Shown: positions 10,846 to 20,674 of the stretch, piece by piece
Layout of the letters: the number at the start of each line of letters is the position of its first letter
Numbering within the stretch: the first letter of the stretch is position 1
Source: Candidatus Binatia bacterium
GTDB taxonomy: Bacteria > Desulfobacterota > Binatia > UBA12015
Length of the DNA: 64,000 nucleotides
Assembly: GCA_036563615.1 (NCBI GenBank)
Contig: DATCMB010000006.1
Span: 318,149-382,148 of the forward strand
Direction of reading: 5' to 3'
The notes under the pieces: generated by a model
The model's input: the letters and a program-made list of their open reading frames with translations, nothing else
What the model was told of the DNA's origin: nothing
Database searches by the model: none
Made by a program: the position numbers and the translations under genes

Positions 10846-10906
10846 CCCGGCATACGTTGACCCGACGCCTTTCGCCTGATCGCCGTACGCCCGTTCGCGG
10901 GCACGA

Positions 10907-11317
10907 TCAGTCCGTGCCCGTCCTCCTCTCGTTCGCACCATCCGTGCCAGCCGCCCCATCCGGCGCCGGCTTGAGCGCGAGCTGGACGGTGATGCGATCC
11001 CCTTGCTCGACCGACTGCAATGCGGTCGGCGGGAAGTGCACCCGGATCTGCTGGCCGGCGTCGGACTGCATGGCCAGCGCTCCGGTCGTCTTGTCGATCT
11101 GGGTGACGGTGCCGCTCATCTGGTGGAGCCCGGTGAAACCCTCGGTCCCGCCCGCGGTGCGCGAGCGGGTCTCGGGATTCGTCGCAGGCACCGAGGGATC
11201 GTCCTGCACCGTCGGCGCGCGCTTGGGCTGCGGATCCTGCTGTGCGGTCGCGACGCTCGCGATCAAGAGCAGAGTTGCCGCCAGGGTTGCCACGACGGGC
11301 ACGCGCATCGCCAACAT
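10907..11317 (-). CDS. Small exported protein with predicted beta-barrel domain
   Basis: 136 residues: a signal peptide (MLAMRVPVVATLAATLLLIA to ATAQ), a Pro/Thr-rich linker, and a domain beginning SGTVTQIDKTTGALAMQS with GDRITVQLAL near the end. The pattern GTVxxID, a hydrophobic strand and then GD(R/T)hxV resembles OB-like/DUF5666-type periplasmic barrels; function unknown. The same pattern occurs in the products at 28706 and 50570. ATG 11317 has a GGAAAGG ribosome binding site, preceded by a perfect 12-base-pair hairpin (11331-11359). The gene ends at a strong terminator, so it is probably monocistronic. Confidence 0.75.
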   Translation of the reverse strand: MLAMRVPVVATLAATLLLIASVATAQQDPQPKRAPTVQDDPSVPATNPETRSRTAGGTEGFTGLHQMSGTVTQIDKTTGALAMQSDAGQQIRVHFPPTALQSVEQGDRITVQLALKPAPDGAAGTDGANERRTGTD

Positions 11318-11330
11318 GGTGACCTTTCCG

Positions 11331-11359
11331 GCGGCGCGCTCGATCGCCGAGCGCGCCGC
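11331..11359 (-). promoter_or_regulatory. 12-bp hairpin in the leader just before the ribosome binding site
   Basis: The arms GCGGCGCGCTCG (11331-11342) and CGAGCGCGCCGC (11348-11359) are perfectly complementary, with a 5-base loop. The hairpin abuts the GGAAAGG ribosome binding site of the gene starting at 11317. It could stabilise the mRNA or control ribosome access. Confidence 0.5.
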
Positions 11360-11486
11360 TGCGGTCAGGAGGCGAGCATTGCCCGTGCCATCACGCCTCG
11401 TCGTCTACGACGCTGCTTCGGCGTCGTCGGCCTGCACTTTGGCGCGCACGTTCACGGGCACTTTGTAGAAACGCCGCGCCGACCCT

Positions 11487-12116
11487 TTACGAGCCTGCAC
11501 CCGACGCGGCAGGCATGGCGCCCTGCTTGACGACGCCGCACGCGATCCGGCCACCTGCATTGCCCGATGGCTGCGAGGCATAGTCGTCGACCCCCGCGTG
11601 GACGATCAGCGCCGACCCGTCCTCGTCGAGGAGCCGGTTCGGGCCGTCCGCGACCGTGAGCCCGACCGCGAAGACGTCGATCTCGACCGCTCCCTCGCTC
11701 GGGATGGTGATGTTCGGCAGATCGCCCGCGTGGTAGCCGCCCTGGACGGCGAAGCCGTGCTCCTTCTTGCCGGGGTTGTAGTGCCCGCCCGCGGAGTCGA
11801 AGGGCGGCTCGCACTTGCCGACCTCGTGCACGTGGAAGGCGTGCTCGCCCGCCGGCAGACCGGAGAGCCGCGTGTGCAGGATGAGTCCGTTCGGCGTCTC
11901 GCGGATCCGCACCCAGCCGACCTTGTTGCCCTTCGCGTCGACCAGCTCCGCGTGCGCGGCCTCCTTGCCCGCGCCCGCGTCACCGGCGGTGCCCTGCTGC
12001 GCGCCGCCCTGCGTCGCGGGCATCTTCGCCGCATCGGGCGCCGCCGACTGTCCGAACGCAGGCGTTGCGAGAGCCAGGGCAGCAGCCAGAACCGACCAGC
12101 GTGTCGCTCGTGTCAT
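11487..12116 (-). CDS. sodC: Superoxide dismutase [Cu-Zn], periplasmic
   Basis: Dismutates superoxide to oxygen and hydrogen peroxide in the periplasm. The 209-residue precursor has a signal peptide (MTRATRWSVLAAALALATPA) and an Ala/Gly/Gln-rich spacer to about residue 52. Ligands are complete: copper by His95, His97, His112 and His173; zinc by His112, His120, His129 and Asp132. Cys102 and Cys193 would form the conserved disulfide, and Arg190 in GNAGGRIACGVV guides substrate. ATG 12116 follows AAAGGAG. It lies 63 bases downstream of the alcohol dehydrogenase gene on the same strand; a functional link is not obvious. Confidence 0.96.
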   Translation of the reverse strand: MTRATRWSVLAAALALATPAFGQSAAPDAAKMPATQGGAQQGTAGDAGAGKEAAHAELVDAKGNKVGWVRIRETPNGLILHTRLSGLPAGEHAFHVHEVGKCEPPFDSAGGHYNPGKKEHGFAVQGGYHAGDLPNITIPSEGAVEIDVFAVGLTVADGPNRLLDEDGSALIVHAGVDDYASQPSGNAGGRIACGVVKQGAMPAASGAGS

Positions 12117-12179
12117 CGACTTCTCCTTTCTCTCTCGTTTCGTCCGTTGCGGGGTCGCCGCAGAGCACGCTGCGTGCCG

Positions 12180-13286
12180 TCAGCCCCCTGCGACGTCGAT
12201 CACCGTGCGGATGCCGCGCCCCGCGCGCAGATCGGCCATCGCGAGATCGATCTCGACGAGCGGACGCCGCGCGGTGACGAGCGCCTCGAGGTCGAGGCGT
12301 CCCGCCTGCCAGAGCGCGATCAAGCGCGGAATCTCGCGCAGCGAGTTGCTGCTGCCGAGCGTGCAGCCGACGAGCTTTTTCTCGGTGATCGTGAACAGCG
12401 CCGCCGGCGCGATCGTGATGACGTCGTCGAGCGGTGCTGCGCCGACGCACACCGTCGTGCCGCCGGGCCGACAGGCGCGCAGCCCGTCCTGGATCAGCGC
12501 CGCGCGACCGACGGCGTCGAACGCGTAGTCGACGCCGACGCCCGTCAATTCAAAAGTGCGCGCGGCGACGTCGACCTCCTTCGGGTCGAGCACGTCGGTG
12601 GCGCCGAGCCGCGCCGCCGCCGCGCGCCGCTCGGACAGCGGATCGGCGGCGATCACCCGCGCCGCGCCCGCGACGCGCGCGCCCTGCACGATGCTGAGCC
12701 CGACGCCGCCGAGCCCCATGACGAGCACCGTGGCGCCGGGCTCGACGCGCGCCGTGTTGAGCACCGCGCCGACACCCGTCTGCACGGCGCAGCCGATCAC
12801 GCAGGCGACGTCGAGCGGCACGTCCGGAGCGATCTTCACCGCGCCGCTCGCCGGCGTGAGCACGTACTCGGCGAACGCGCCGAGCCCGACGCCCCGCCAC
12901 ACCGTCGCGCCGCCGCGCGCAAGTCCGGTCGTGCCGTCGGGCAGCGTGCTGGTCGTGATCGCGCTCGAGTTGACGCACACGCCGGGCTCGTCGCGGAGGC
13001 AGAAGTAGCAGGTGCCGCAGGGCGCGAGCGGCGTCAGCACGACGTGATCTCCCGGCGCGAGGTGCGTGACGTCCGGGCCGACGGCGTCGACCACGCCCGC
13101 CGCCTCGTGCCCGAGGATCACCGGCATCGGGCTCGGGAAGGTGCCGTCGACGATGCTGAGATCCGAGTGGCACACGCCGCAGTGCTGCACGCGCACGCGC
13201 ACCTGACCCGCTTTCGGCTCGCCGATCTCGACGTCGTCGCAGAGGACGAGCGGCTTGCCCGCCTCCACCAGCAGCGCTGCGCGCAT
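12180..13286 (-). CDS. Zinc-dependent alcohol dehydrogenase (MDR family, class III-like)
   Basis: A 368-residue medium-chain dehydrogenase, soluble and cytoplasmic. Catalytic zinc ligands are recognisable at Cys36 (HCGVCHSD) and in GHEAAG (His60), with a further Cys in VACVIGCAVQTG. The four structural-zinc cysteines lie in PCGTCYFCLRDEPGVC (Cys90, 93, 96 and 104). A Rossmann motif, MGLGGVGLS, binds NAD(P)-type cofactor. The overall pattern resembles class III or mycothiol/NDMA-dependent alcohol dehydrogenases. The true substrate is unknown; alcohols or formaldehyde adducts are possible and would fit methylotrophy. ATG 13286 has a GGAGG ribosome binding site. Confidence 0.88.
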   Translation of the reverse strand: MRAALLVEAGKPLVLCDDVEIGEPKAGQVRVRVQHCGVCHSDLSIVDGTFPSPMPVILGHEAAGVVDAVGPDVTHLAPGDHVVLTPLAPCGTCYFCLRDEPGVCVNSSAITTSTLPDGTTGLARGGATVWRGVGLGAFAEYVLTPASGAVKIAPDVPLDVACVIGCAVQTGVGAVLNTARVEPGATVLVMGLGGVGLSIVQGARVAGAARVIAADPLSERRAAAARLGATDVLDPKEVDVAARTFELTGVGVDYAFDAVGRAALIQDGLRACRPGGTTVCVGAAPLDDVITIAPAALFTITEKKLVGCTLGSSNSLREIPRLIALWQAGRLDLEALVTARRPLVEIDLAMADLRAGRGIRTVIDVAGG

Positions 13287-13358
13287 GGTCGCACCTCCGC
13301 CTTCCTGGCGTGCCGCTTTCCCGGCTGCGGCGCAAGCCGATTCCCAGTCGGGACGGTC

Positions 13359-13387
13359 TTGAGCGGCGCGACGGGCCGTGGAAGGTT
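13359..13387 (+). promoter_or_regulatory. Leaderless-type promoter of the propeller lipoprotein gene
   Basis: TTGAGC (13359-13364), a 17-base spacer and AAGGTT (13382-13387) end 6 bases before ATG 13394. The start codon would be at or next to +1, and no ribosome binding site is present. Confidence 0.45.
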
Positions 13388-13393
13388 CGCCCG

Positions 13394-14917
13394 ATGCGCA
13401 CCGTCGACGCTCGATTCCTTCTCGTGCTCGCCGCGGCTCTCGTGGTCGCCTGCTCCGACGCCCAGCGCGCGTCGGTCGACCCGGCGATCCCGCCCGAGGT
13501 GCGCGAGCACGCGGACGACTGGCCGCTCCCGGGACGCGACTACGCGAACACGCGCGCGACCACCGACTCGACGATCGATGCGAGCAACGTCGCGACGCTC
13601 GTTCCGGCGTGGCAGACGCCGCTGCCTGGACGTGGCGCGTACGGCAACGTTGCGACCACGCCGCTGATCGTCGGCGACACGATCTACCTCGAGGATCTGA
13701 GCAGCAACATCCACGCGATCGACCGCGAGACGGGCGCGGTGCGCTGGCGCACCGAGTACGACCGGTTCGTGATCGGTCCGAACGGCGTCGCGCTCGGCTG
13801 GGGCAAGATCTTCGGCGTCATCGGCACCGAGGCGATCGTCGCGCTCGACGCGACGAACGGCGCCGAGATCTGGCGTCGCTCGCTGACGCGCACGGCGACC
13901 GACGGCATCGACATCCAGCCGACCGTGTACGCGGATCTCGTGTTCGCGAGCTCGGTGCCGATCAGCCTGCAGGGCGTCTACACCGGCGGCGATCAGGGCG
14001 TGCTGCACGCGCTGCGCCAGGACACCGGCGACGTGGTGTGGACCTTCGACACCATCGAGCCCGGCTTCTGGGGCAATCCCGAGGTCAACTCGGGCGGCGG
14101 CGCCTGGTACCCGCCGGCGATCGACACCGAGCGCAAGCGGATCTACTGGGCGGTCGCCAACCCCGCGCCGTTCCCCGGCACGGCGGAGTTCCCGAACGGC
14201 TCGAGCCGTCCGGGCCCGAACCTCTACACCAACACGCTGGTCACGCTGGATCTGCGCGACGGCGCGCTCGACTGGTACCAGCAGGCGATCCCGCACGACC
14301 TCTTCGACCACGACCTGATCCACAGCCTGCTCGTCGACGTGCGCGAGGGCGGCCGCACCCGCCGCATCGTGGTCGCGACCGGCAAGGGCGGCAAGGTGAT
14401 CGGCCACGACATCGACACCGGCGCGACGCTGTGGACGACGCCGGTCGGCATCCACCAGAACGACGACCTGACCGCGCTCGAGGGGCCGACCGAGGTGCTG
14501 CCGGGCACGTTCGGCGGCGTGCTCACGCCGCCGTCGACCGCCGACGGCATCGTCTACGTCGCGACGCTGAATGCGCCGAGCATCCTCGAGCCCGACGTGC
14601 CGGAGATCCTCGGCGGCAACGTCGGCACCATGGACGGCCAGGTGGTGGCGATCGACGCACGCGACGGCCGCATCGTCTGGGACGTCTTCGTGCCGGGCGA
14701 CCCGCTCGGCGGCACGACGGTGGTGAACGATCTCGTCTGGACGGCGACCCTGCAGGGCCAGATCATCGCGCTCGACCGCGCGACCGGCGCGACCGTGTGG
14801 ATCTACGACGCGCCCGGCGGCATCAACTCCTCGCCGGCGGTCGCGGACGACGTGATCGTGTGGCCGGTCGGGCTGTCGAACCCGGCGGTGCTGCTGGCGC
14901 TGCGCCTGCCGCGCTGA
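13394..14917 (+). CDS. PQQ-type beta-propeller lipoprotein
   Basis: 507 residues starting with a lipoprotein signal (MRTVDARFLLVLAAALVVAC; lipobox VVAC). The rest resembles quinoprotein alcohol dehydrogenase or BamB propellers: WPLPGRDYANTRAT near the start, then repeated blades with GxVxW-type motifs (TGAVRWRT, NGAEIWRR, TGDVVWTF, TGATLWTT, DGRIVWDV, TGATVWIY). I cannot confirm PQQ or calcium ligands or the vicinal disulfide of true quinoprotein dehydrogenases, so enzymatic activity is uncertain. The alternative is a structural or sensor propeller. The protein is anchored in the cell envelope. The gene is monocistronic and faces mddA convergently. Confidence 0.8.
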   Translation: MRTVDARFLLVLAAALVVACSDAQRASVDPAIPPEVREHADDWPLPGRDYANTRATTDSTIDASNVATLVPAWQTPLPGRGAYGNVATTPLIVGDTIYLEDLSSNIHAIDRETGAVRWRTEYDRFVIGPNGVALGWGKIFGVIGTEAIVALDATNGAEIWRRSLTRTATDGIDIQPTVYADLVFASSVPISLQGVYTGGDQGVLHALRQDTGDVVWTFDTIEPGFWGNPEVNSGGGAWYPPAIDTERKRIYWAVANPAPFPGTAEFPNGSSRPGPNLYTNTLVTLDLRDGALDWYQQAIPHDLFDHDLIHSLLVDVREGGRTRRIVVATGKGGKVIGHDIDTGATLWTTPVGIHQNDDLTALEGPTEVLPGTFGGVLTPPSTADGIVYVATLNAPSILEPDVPEILGGNVGTMDGQVVAIDARDGRIVWDVFVPGDPLGGTTVVNDLVWTATLQGQIIALDRATGATVWIYDAPGGINSSPAVADDVIVWPVGLSNPAVLLALRLPR

Positions 14918-14953
14918 AGCCGCGCCGGACGCGCTGAAACGCCTTCTTTTCTT

Positions 14954-15065
14954 ACGCGCCGTGCGCGGCGGTGCTTGACGCGCCGTGCGCGGCGCTACCG
15001 CTCCGAACCGGACGCGCTCAGGAGCGCGCCGCCACCGTCGCGACGTCGACGCGCCGTGCGCGGCG
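14954..15065. repeat. Three exact copies of a 17-base GC-rich repeat
   Basis: ACGCGCCGTGCGCGGCG occurs at 14954-14970, 14978-14994 and 15049-15065. Each copy can fold as CGCCG / CGGCG. Two copies lie in the convergent intergenic space and the third in the 3' end of mddA. They may act as a bidirectional terminator or simply reflect local duplication. Confidence 0.6.
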
Positions 15066-15800
15066 GCGGCGCAGACCCGGGATCAGCATCGGCACGCTCT
15101 CGCGGTAGCGCCGGTACGATTCGCCGTGCGCGGTGATCAGGTCGCGCTCCTCGAGCTGGATCGCGGCCAGGATGTACCCGGTCGTGAGCAGCGCGAACAC
15201 GAGGTGCGCCGCGGTCATCGTCGGCGTCGCCCAGAAGGCGAGCAGCCAGCCGACGTACAGCGGGTGCCGCACGACGCGGTACGGGCCAGGCGTGCGGAAG
15301 GCGAGCGGCACGTAGGGCCGGCCGCGCAGGCAGAGCCATACTTGACGCAGGCCGAAGAGGTCGAAGTGGTTGATCAGGAAGGTGCTGACCAGCACCGTGA
15401 GCCAGCCGGCCGCGCAGATCGCGTGCAGCGCGAGCCGCGCGCTCTCGTTCTCGACCTGCCACACGACGCCGCCCATCGGCTGCCAGAGCCAGAACAGCAG
15501 GATCAGCGCGAGGCTCGAGAAGAGCACGTAGGTGCTGCGCTCGACCGGCTCCGGCACGATGCGCGTCCACGCCCGCTTGAACGCGGGCCGCGCCATGACG
15601 CTGTGCTGGACCGCGAAGATCGCGAGCAGGGCGAGGTTCACCGCGAGCGCCACGCCGAACGGAACCTCGGGCCCCGAGTCGATCGACTTCGGCACCACGA
15701 AGTTGCCGACGAAGCCGATCGCGTAGAGGAAGGTTGCGAAGAAGATCGCGTAGCACGCGACCCCGTAGACGAAGGCAGCGATTCTCGCGGGCAAGCTCAT
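15018..15800 (-). CDS. mddA: Methanethiol S-methyltransferase-like membrane methyltransferase
   Basis: 260 residues with about five to six hydrophobic segments. The C-terminal half carries the isoprenylcysteine/phospholipid methyltransferase-type signature [12 protein letters not shown], followed by [16 protein letters not shown], with [13 protein letters not shown] just before it. This combination and length match MddA, which methylates methanethiol to dimethyl sulfide with S-adenosylmethionine; substrate specificity is inferred from the family. ATG 15800 follows AGGAGG at about 10 bases. It lies 212 bases downstream of the CHAT gene on the same strand, so a separate promoter is likely. Confidence 0.75.
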   Translation of the reverse strand: MSLPARIAAFVYGVACYAIFFATFLYAIGFVGNFVVPKSIDSGPEVPFGVALAVNLALLAIFAVQHSVMARPAFKRAWTRIVPEPVERSTYVLFSSLALILLFWLWQPMGGVVWQVENESARLALHAICAAGWLTVLVSTFLINHFDLFGLRQVWLCLRGRPYVPLAFRTPGPYRVVRHPLYVGWLLAFWATPTMTAAHLVFALLTTGYILAAIQLEERDLITAHGESYRRYRESVPMLIPGLRRRRARRVDVATVAARS

Positions 15801-16012
15801 CTGTACGTTCCTCCTGCCGGTCACCCGGTCCCAGTTGCCGGCGCGTCGGCCGGTTCGGGGAGGAAGACGCGACGAAGGGCGCCGCTGATTGCACGACCGC
15901 GCGGAGAACGTGCGGACGGCGCAGCCACGGGCGCCGGGGCGACGCAGTCGACGGGCAAGACGGCCGCCGCAGGTCGCGACGTGCGGTGACGCCCGAGCTC
16001 GCGGGAGCCGCG

Positions 16013-19000
16013 TCAGGCGAGCAGGGCGGCCGCGTCGCGCACGTCGCGGATGTCGCGCCCTTCCGTATACGCCTCGACCAGCGGCGCGAGCAGGTCCCGC
16101 GCGCGCTCCTTCTCGCCGCGCGACGCCCACAGGCGCCCGAGCGAGGTCGCGGCGCGCAGCTCGTGGCTGCGCACCCCGAGCGCGCGCGCGAGCTCGACCG
16201 CGGTCGAGAGCCAGCGCTCGACCTCGCTCGGGTCGGCGCCGGACCACGCCAGCAGCTCGCCCTTCGCGCGGTGCAGCTCGATCAGGTGCAGCGGCTGCTC
16301 GGTGCGGGTCGCCTCCGCGATGCCGTCGTCGACGTGCGCGAGCGCCTCGGGGAGCCTGCCGCACAGCGCCTTGGCGAACGCGATCAAGGTCAGGAAGCCG
16401 GGGCGCGCGAGCCCGGCGCCGGTCGCATCGAGGCGCGCGAGCGACACCTCGAGCTGGCGCAGCGCCTCCTCGGCGCGGCCGCGCGTGAGCGAGATCCAGC
16501 CCTGCGACAGCGCGGCGAGCGCGTCCTGGTAGACGAAGCCCTCGCGGCGCGAGATCGTCTCCGCGGCGTCGAGCTGCACCTGGGCCGCCTCGGTCTCGCC
16601 GCGGTAGAGGTAGACGAGCGCGTTCGCGAGGTGCGCGAAGTTGAGCGTCAGCGGGTGGCCGAGCTCGTGCGCGAGCGCGATCGCCTCCTCGCCGAGCTGC
16701 ACCGCGGTGTCCGGCTGGCCGCGCAGCCAGCTCACCCACGCGAGCCAGCAACGGCACGCGACACCCGGGTCGTAGCCGCCGTAGCGCGACACGTGCGCCG
16801 CGTGCGTCGCCGGATCGTAGAGCGAGAGCGCGTGCTCGAGGTGCTGGCGCGCCGGCCCGAGCTCGACGAGGTCGTAGAGCAGCGCGCCCTGCCCGTAGTG
16901 CGCCTGCACCTCGGCGATGCGGTCGCCCGCGGTCGCGCACAGCGCGAGCAGCTCCTCGCCGATCGTGCGCGCGACGCGGTTCTGCCCGCGCACGTGGTGG
17001 AACGACACCATGCCGCGCAGCAGCGGCAGCAGGTGCGGCCCGCTCGGCAGGTTGCGCGACAGCGCGCGCGCCCGCTCGAAGACCTGCTGGACCTCCTTCG
17101 CGCCGTAGCCGCGCGTCGACATCAGCGGGGTCGCGAGCTTGACGAGCAGCGACAGCTCGAGCTCGGCGCGCTCGTGCTCGCTGCCGGAGACCCTCGGCAG
17201 CAGCGCGAGCGCGCGCGACAGATGATCGACCGCCTCGCGCGACGCATGGCGCGCGATCGCGTTGTCGCCGGCGCGCGTGCGGTGCACGACCGCACGCTGC
17301 ACGTCGCGCGCCGCCTCGTAGTGCGCGGCGAGCTCGCTCGCGATCTCGCCGCTGCGGCTGCCGAAGGCGTCCTCCTTGCGCAGCGCGATCCGCTTGTGCG
17401 TCCGCACGCGACGCGCTTCCGCCATGCGCGCGTACAGCGCCTCCTGGTAGAGCGCGTGCAGGAAGCGGTAGCGGCCGGACACCGTGCCGTCGGGCCACTC
17501 CTCGACGCCGTGCCCACGTACCATGCGTCCGCTCCAGGCGAGCGCCTCGCAGCGCTCCTCGATCGCGTCGGGCTCCTCGTCGAGCGCCGCGGCGACCGAC
17601 GCGACGCAGAAGTCGACGCCCGCGACGCTCGCCGCCTCGACCACGCGCCGATCTTCCTCGTCGAGCGCTTCGACTTGGCGGTCGATCATGCGGCGCAGGC
17701 TCTCGGGCAGACCGGCCGGAAGCTCCTCGACGCCGTCGCGGAAGACGATCTGACCGTTCTCCTCGCGGATCACGCCCTCGCGCAGCAGGTAGTCGAGGAC
17801 GTTGACCACGAAGAGCGGGTGGCCCTCGGTGCGCGCGTGCAGGAGACGCGCGAGGCTGCGCGGAACGCTCGCGTCGGGGAAGCGACCGGCGAGATATTCC
17901 GCGATGTCGGCCTCGCCGAGCGCTTCGAGCCGCACCTCGTCGCAGCGGCCGCGCGCGCGCAGCCGCTGCGCGATCGCGCGCAGCGGGTGGCTGCCGCCCA
18001 TCGTCTCCTCGGGACGGAAGGTGCCGACGAGCAGCAGCCGCGCACGCTCGCGCCGCTCGGCGAGGTACGACACGAGATCGAGCGTCGAGTGGTCGCTCCA
18101 GTGCAGGTCCTCGAGCGCGAGGACGAGTAAGCGCTCCGCCGACACCGCCTCGACGAGCTCCGCCATCTCGCGCAGCATGCGGTCGCGCGTCGTCGCCGCG
18201 GTCGCGTCGCCGCCGACCGGCTCGCGTCCGCCGCCGGCGCTCGGCAGCTGCGCGAGCCAGCTCGGCGCGCGCCGGTGCAGCTCCTGCACGAGCGTGCGCG
18301 ACGGATCGTCGCGGCACAGCCGGCTCCACGCTTCGAGCACCGGCAGGTACGCCTCGCCCGAGCCGTACTGCTCGACCGACTGTCCCTGCCCGATGAGCGC
18401 GTCGCCGCGTGCGGCGACGCGCGCGAGGAACGCGTCGACCACGGTGGTCTTGCCGATGCCGGGCGGTCCGGTGACGAGCACGATCTGACGGCGGCCGCCG
18501 CGCGCGAGCTCGAGCGCGTTCTCGAGCCGCTCGACCACCTCCGCGCGGCCGACGATCGGTCCGCCGCCCGCCGCGACCACGCCGACGCGCGCCTCCTCCG
18601 AGCCGACGTGCGCGATCTGCACGTCGAAGCGCGCGCTCTCGCGCCGACCCGGCGTCGCGGAGCGCAGCCCTGCGCTCGCGGCGGCCGCCGCACCGGCGAA
18701 CGGCGCGAGCGTCGGATCGCCGTAGAGGACGTAGCTCGCCCAGGTCGCGCTCGACGTGCCCTCGGCGAGCACGGTCTCGCGCGCGCGCAGCAGCGCCTCG
18801 CCGAGCGACGCGCCGGCGGCGAGCGCCCGGTAGCAGGCGACGGCGAGGTGCACGCTGTCCTCGTCGTGCACCTCCCACAGCGTGCCGACGAAGCTCTTCA
18901 CGCCGGCGAGCAAGCAAGCGCCACCGATGCCGTGCGTGTCGGCGTCGTGGCGCCCGGTCGACGGCCAGCCGGTGGTCGTCGCCGCCTGGCAGGAGTTCGA

Positions 19001-19729
19001 GAACACCAGCGCCGGCGGCGGCAGAAGCCTGCCGAGCTCGTCCGCGGTCAGCACGCCGTCGTCGAGCCGCCAGCCGCTGCGCCCGCGGTCGGCCGCGTCG
19101 TAGAAGCTGTGGCCGGCGAAGTGCACGACGTCGTGCTCCTGCAGCGCGGCGAGCAGCGGGATCTTGCGCACGCCGCGGCCGCCGAGCAGCGTCACCTCGA
19201 CGCCGGCGATGCCGTCGAGCAGCTCGCACAGGCGATCGGCTTCGCCGGCCGCGGACGGCAGCGTCTCGGTCGGGTCGGCGACGATCAGCACGCGCAGCGG
19301 CGCGTCGGCGCGGCGCGGGGCGACGGTCTCGCGGATCGGCCGGCTCGTGATCACCTGACGCCCGACCCGGAGCTTGGTCGCGACGAACGACTCGCCGTCG
19401 TGGCAAAGCTCCCAGGGCACGCCGAGGAGCTGCTCGTCGAGCCGCAGGTGCAGATCGCAGCGTCCCGCCTCGCGCAGCCGGCGCTGCGCCGTCTCGGGCA
19501 GCAGGTGCGAGTAGACGAGGGCGCCGAGACGCTGCAGCTCGCGCAGTCGTCCGCCTTGCGGGTCGTGCGCCGGGCCGGCGACGCGGCGCATCTCGTCGGC
19601 GAGCTGCGCGAGGAACGCCGCATCCACGCGCGTCTCGCTGCGCGGGATCAGCGAACCGACCTCGGCCAGGTCGACGATGTGCACGTCGCCTTGGCGTAGG
19701 ACCGTGAGCTGGATCGGCGGGTTCTCCAC
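16013..19729 (-). CDS. CHAT protease - STAND ATPase - TPR signalling protein
   Basis: 1238 residues, GTG start, no signal peptide. Residues about 90-345 form a CHAT (caspase-like) domain: [17 protein letters not shown], the catalytic His207 in VHFAGH, Cys247 in LVFSNSCQA, then [10 protein letters not shown] and [12 protein letters not shown]. Residues about 391-700 are an AAA_16/STAND NTPase: [11 protein letters not shown], Walker [10 protein letters not shown] (421-429) and Walker [14 protein letters not shown] (about 534-546). The remaining 500 residues are TPR-like helical repeats, typical sensor surfaces. It is the third gene of a sigma / anti-sigma / CHAT unit, 105 bases after the anti-sigma stop. 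By analogy with other CHAT proteins, an activated protease may cleave a partner, here plausibly the anti-sigma protein. Domain calls are firm; the target is inference. Confidence 0.9.
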   Translation of the reverse strand: MENPPIQLTVLRQGDVHIVDLAEVGSLIPRSETRVDAAFLAQLADEMRRVAGPAHDPQGGRLRELQRLGALVYSHLLPETAQRRLREAGRCDLHLRLDEQLLGVPWELCHDGESFVATKLRVGRQVITSRPIRETVAPRRADAPLRVLIVADPTETLPSAAGEADRLCELLDGIAGVEVTLLGGRGVRKIPLLAALQEHDVVHFAGHSFYDAADRGRSGWRLDDGVLTADELGRLLPPPALVFSNSCQAATTTGWPSTGRHDADTHGIGGACLLAGVKSFVGTLWEVHDEDSVHLAVACYRALAAGASLGEALLRARETVLAEGTSSATWASYVLYGDPTLAPFAGAAAAASAGLRSATPGRRESARFDVQIAHVGSEEARVGVVAAGGGPIVGRAEVVERLENALELARGGRRQIVLVTGPPGIGKTTVVDAFLARVAARGDALIGQGQSVEQYGSGEAYLPVLEAWSRLCRDDPSRTLVQELHRRAPSWLAQLPSAGGGREPVGGDATAATTRDRMLREMAELVEAVSAERLLVLALEDLHWSDHSTLDLVSYLAERRERARLLLVGTFRPEETMGGSHPLRAIAQRLRARGRCDEVRLEALGEADIAEYLAGRFPDASVPRSLARLLHARTEGHPLFVVNVLDYLLREGVIREENGQIVFRDGVEELPAGLPESLRRMIDRQVEALDEEDRRVVEAASVAGVDFCVASVAAALDEEPDAIEERCEALAWSGRMVRGHGVEEWPDGTVSGRYRFLHALYQEALYARMAEARRVRTHKRIALRKEDAFGSRSGEIASELAAHYEAARDVQRAVVHRTRAGDNAIARHASREAVDHLSRALALLPRVSGSEHERAELELSLLVKLATPLMSTRGYGAKEVQQVFERARALSRNLPSGPHLLPLLRGMVSFHHVRGQNRVARTIGEELLALCATAGDRIAEVQAHYGQGALLYDLVELGPARQHLEHALSLYDPATHAAHVSRYGGYDPGVACRCWLAWVSWLRGQPDTAVQLGEEAIALAHELGHPLTLNFAHLANALVYLYRGETEAAQVQLDAAETISRREGFVYQDALAALSQGWISLTRGRAEEALRQLEVSLARLDATGAGLARPGFLTLIAFAKALCGRLPEALAHVDDGIAEATRTEQPLHLIELHRAKGELLAWSGADPSEVERWLSTAVELARALGVRSHELRAATSLGRLWASRGEKERARDLLAPLVEAYTEGRDIRDVRDAAALLA

Positions 19730-19834
19730 CAGGGTCCTCGCTGGAGGAGATAGCGAAGCCCCGCCGTCCGAGGAAGGGCGCAGGCCAGATTTACGCGGCC
19801 GCTCGCGGACGTCGCGCGCCGCCCGTCGAGACCG

Positions 19835-20674
19835 TCAAGACCGCAAATCGAGCCGGAAGTCGGTCGCGATGCCCGGGCAGGACACCTCGTAGACGCCGCG
19901 CTCGAGGTTGGGCGTCGAGAGCTCGCCCGTCTCGTCGGTGCGCGCCGAGAAGATCGCGCGACGCTGACGGCGCAGCGCGACGCGCTGTCCGGCGAGCCCG
20001 CGACCGTCGAGGTCGCGCAGCGCGAGCGTCAGCGCGACGACGTCGCCGTCGGGGACGAGCGTCGCGCGGATCTCGGCGCCCGGCGCGCGGATGACGAACG
20101 ACAGCGGCGAGCCGTTCGTGCCGCGCACGACCGGGGTCGCGACCGCGAGCGGCTCGATGCCGAGGATGCCCTCGCCCAGCGTGCGCTCGACGAGCTCGAG
20201 CGCGCCGCGCACGAGCCGCACCACGACGCCGGCCGCGGTCTTCTTCTCCTCGGCGGGCGTCCAGCGCGACGCGACGCGGCTCTTCAGCGCCTCGGGCACC
20301 GCGACCGCGCTCGCCGTCGCGAGCGCGCGGCGCAGCGCGATCGCCTCGCCGGCGGCGACCAGGCAGGCGTCGCAGCGCGCGAGGTGGAGCTCCGCGTGCT
20401 CGGCGGCCGACGGGTCCAGCGCGCCGTGCGCGAGCGCGACCAGCGTGCCCTCGGGCAGGCAGCCGGCGCCGCGCTCGGGGACGCGGCGGGCTGCCGCGCT
20501 CGTGCGCGCGGATCTGCGAAGCGCCGTGTCGGCCTGCGCGAGCGCATCGAAGGACGCGCGGCACGCGCTGCAGCCGCCGAGGTGCTCCTCGAGCGCGGTC
20601 CGCTCGGCGCCGGCGAGCTCGCCGTCGACGAGCCGCGACAGGTCCTCGCCCGTGGGGTGGCCGGCGACGGTCAC
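19835..20674 (-). CDS. Anti-sigma-like protein with two zinc fingers and a C-terminal beta-sandwich
   Basis: 279 residues. The GTG start at 20674 overlaps the sigma-factor stop by 4 bases (GTGA), which strongly supports this start and translational coupling. Two zf-HC2-type fingers lie in tandem: His31-Cys35-Cys38 in EEHLGGCSACRASF, and His97-Cys101-Cys104 in ELHLARCDACLVA. Single zf-HC2 domains are typical of ZAS anti-sigma factors; two in one chain is unusual. The last 80 residues (LDGRGLAGQRVALRRQ to VYEVSCPG) resemble a carboxypeptidase-regulatory or Ig-like sandwich. I see no convincing membrane segment, so it is probably cytoplasmic. Its job would be to bind the co-encoded sigma factor, with the downstream CHAT protein as possible releaser. 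Confidence 0.8.
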   Translation of the reverse strand: MTVAGHPTGEDLSRLVDGELAGAERTALEEHLGGCSACRASFDALAQADTALRRSARTSAAARRVPERGAGCLPEGTLVALAHGALDPSAAEHAELHLARCDACLVAAGEAIALRRALATASAVAVPEALKSRVASRWTPAEEKKTAAGVVVRLVRGALELVERTLGEGILGIEPLAVATPVVRGTNGSPLSFVIRAPGAEIRATLVPDGDVVALTLALRDLDGRGLAGQRVALRRQRRAIFSARTDETGELSTPNLERGVYEVSCPGIATDFRLDLRS

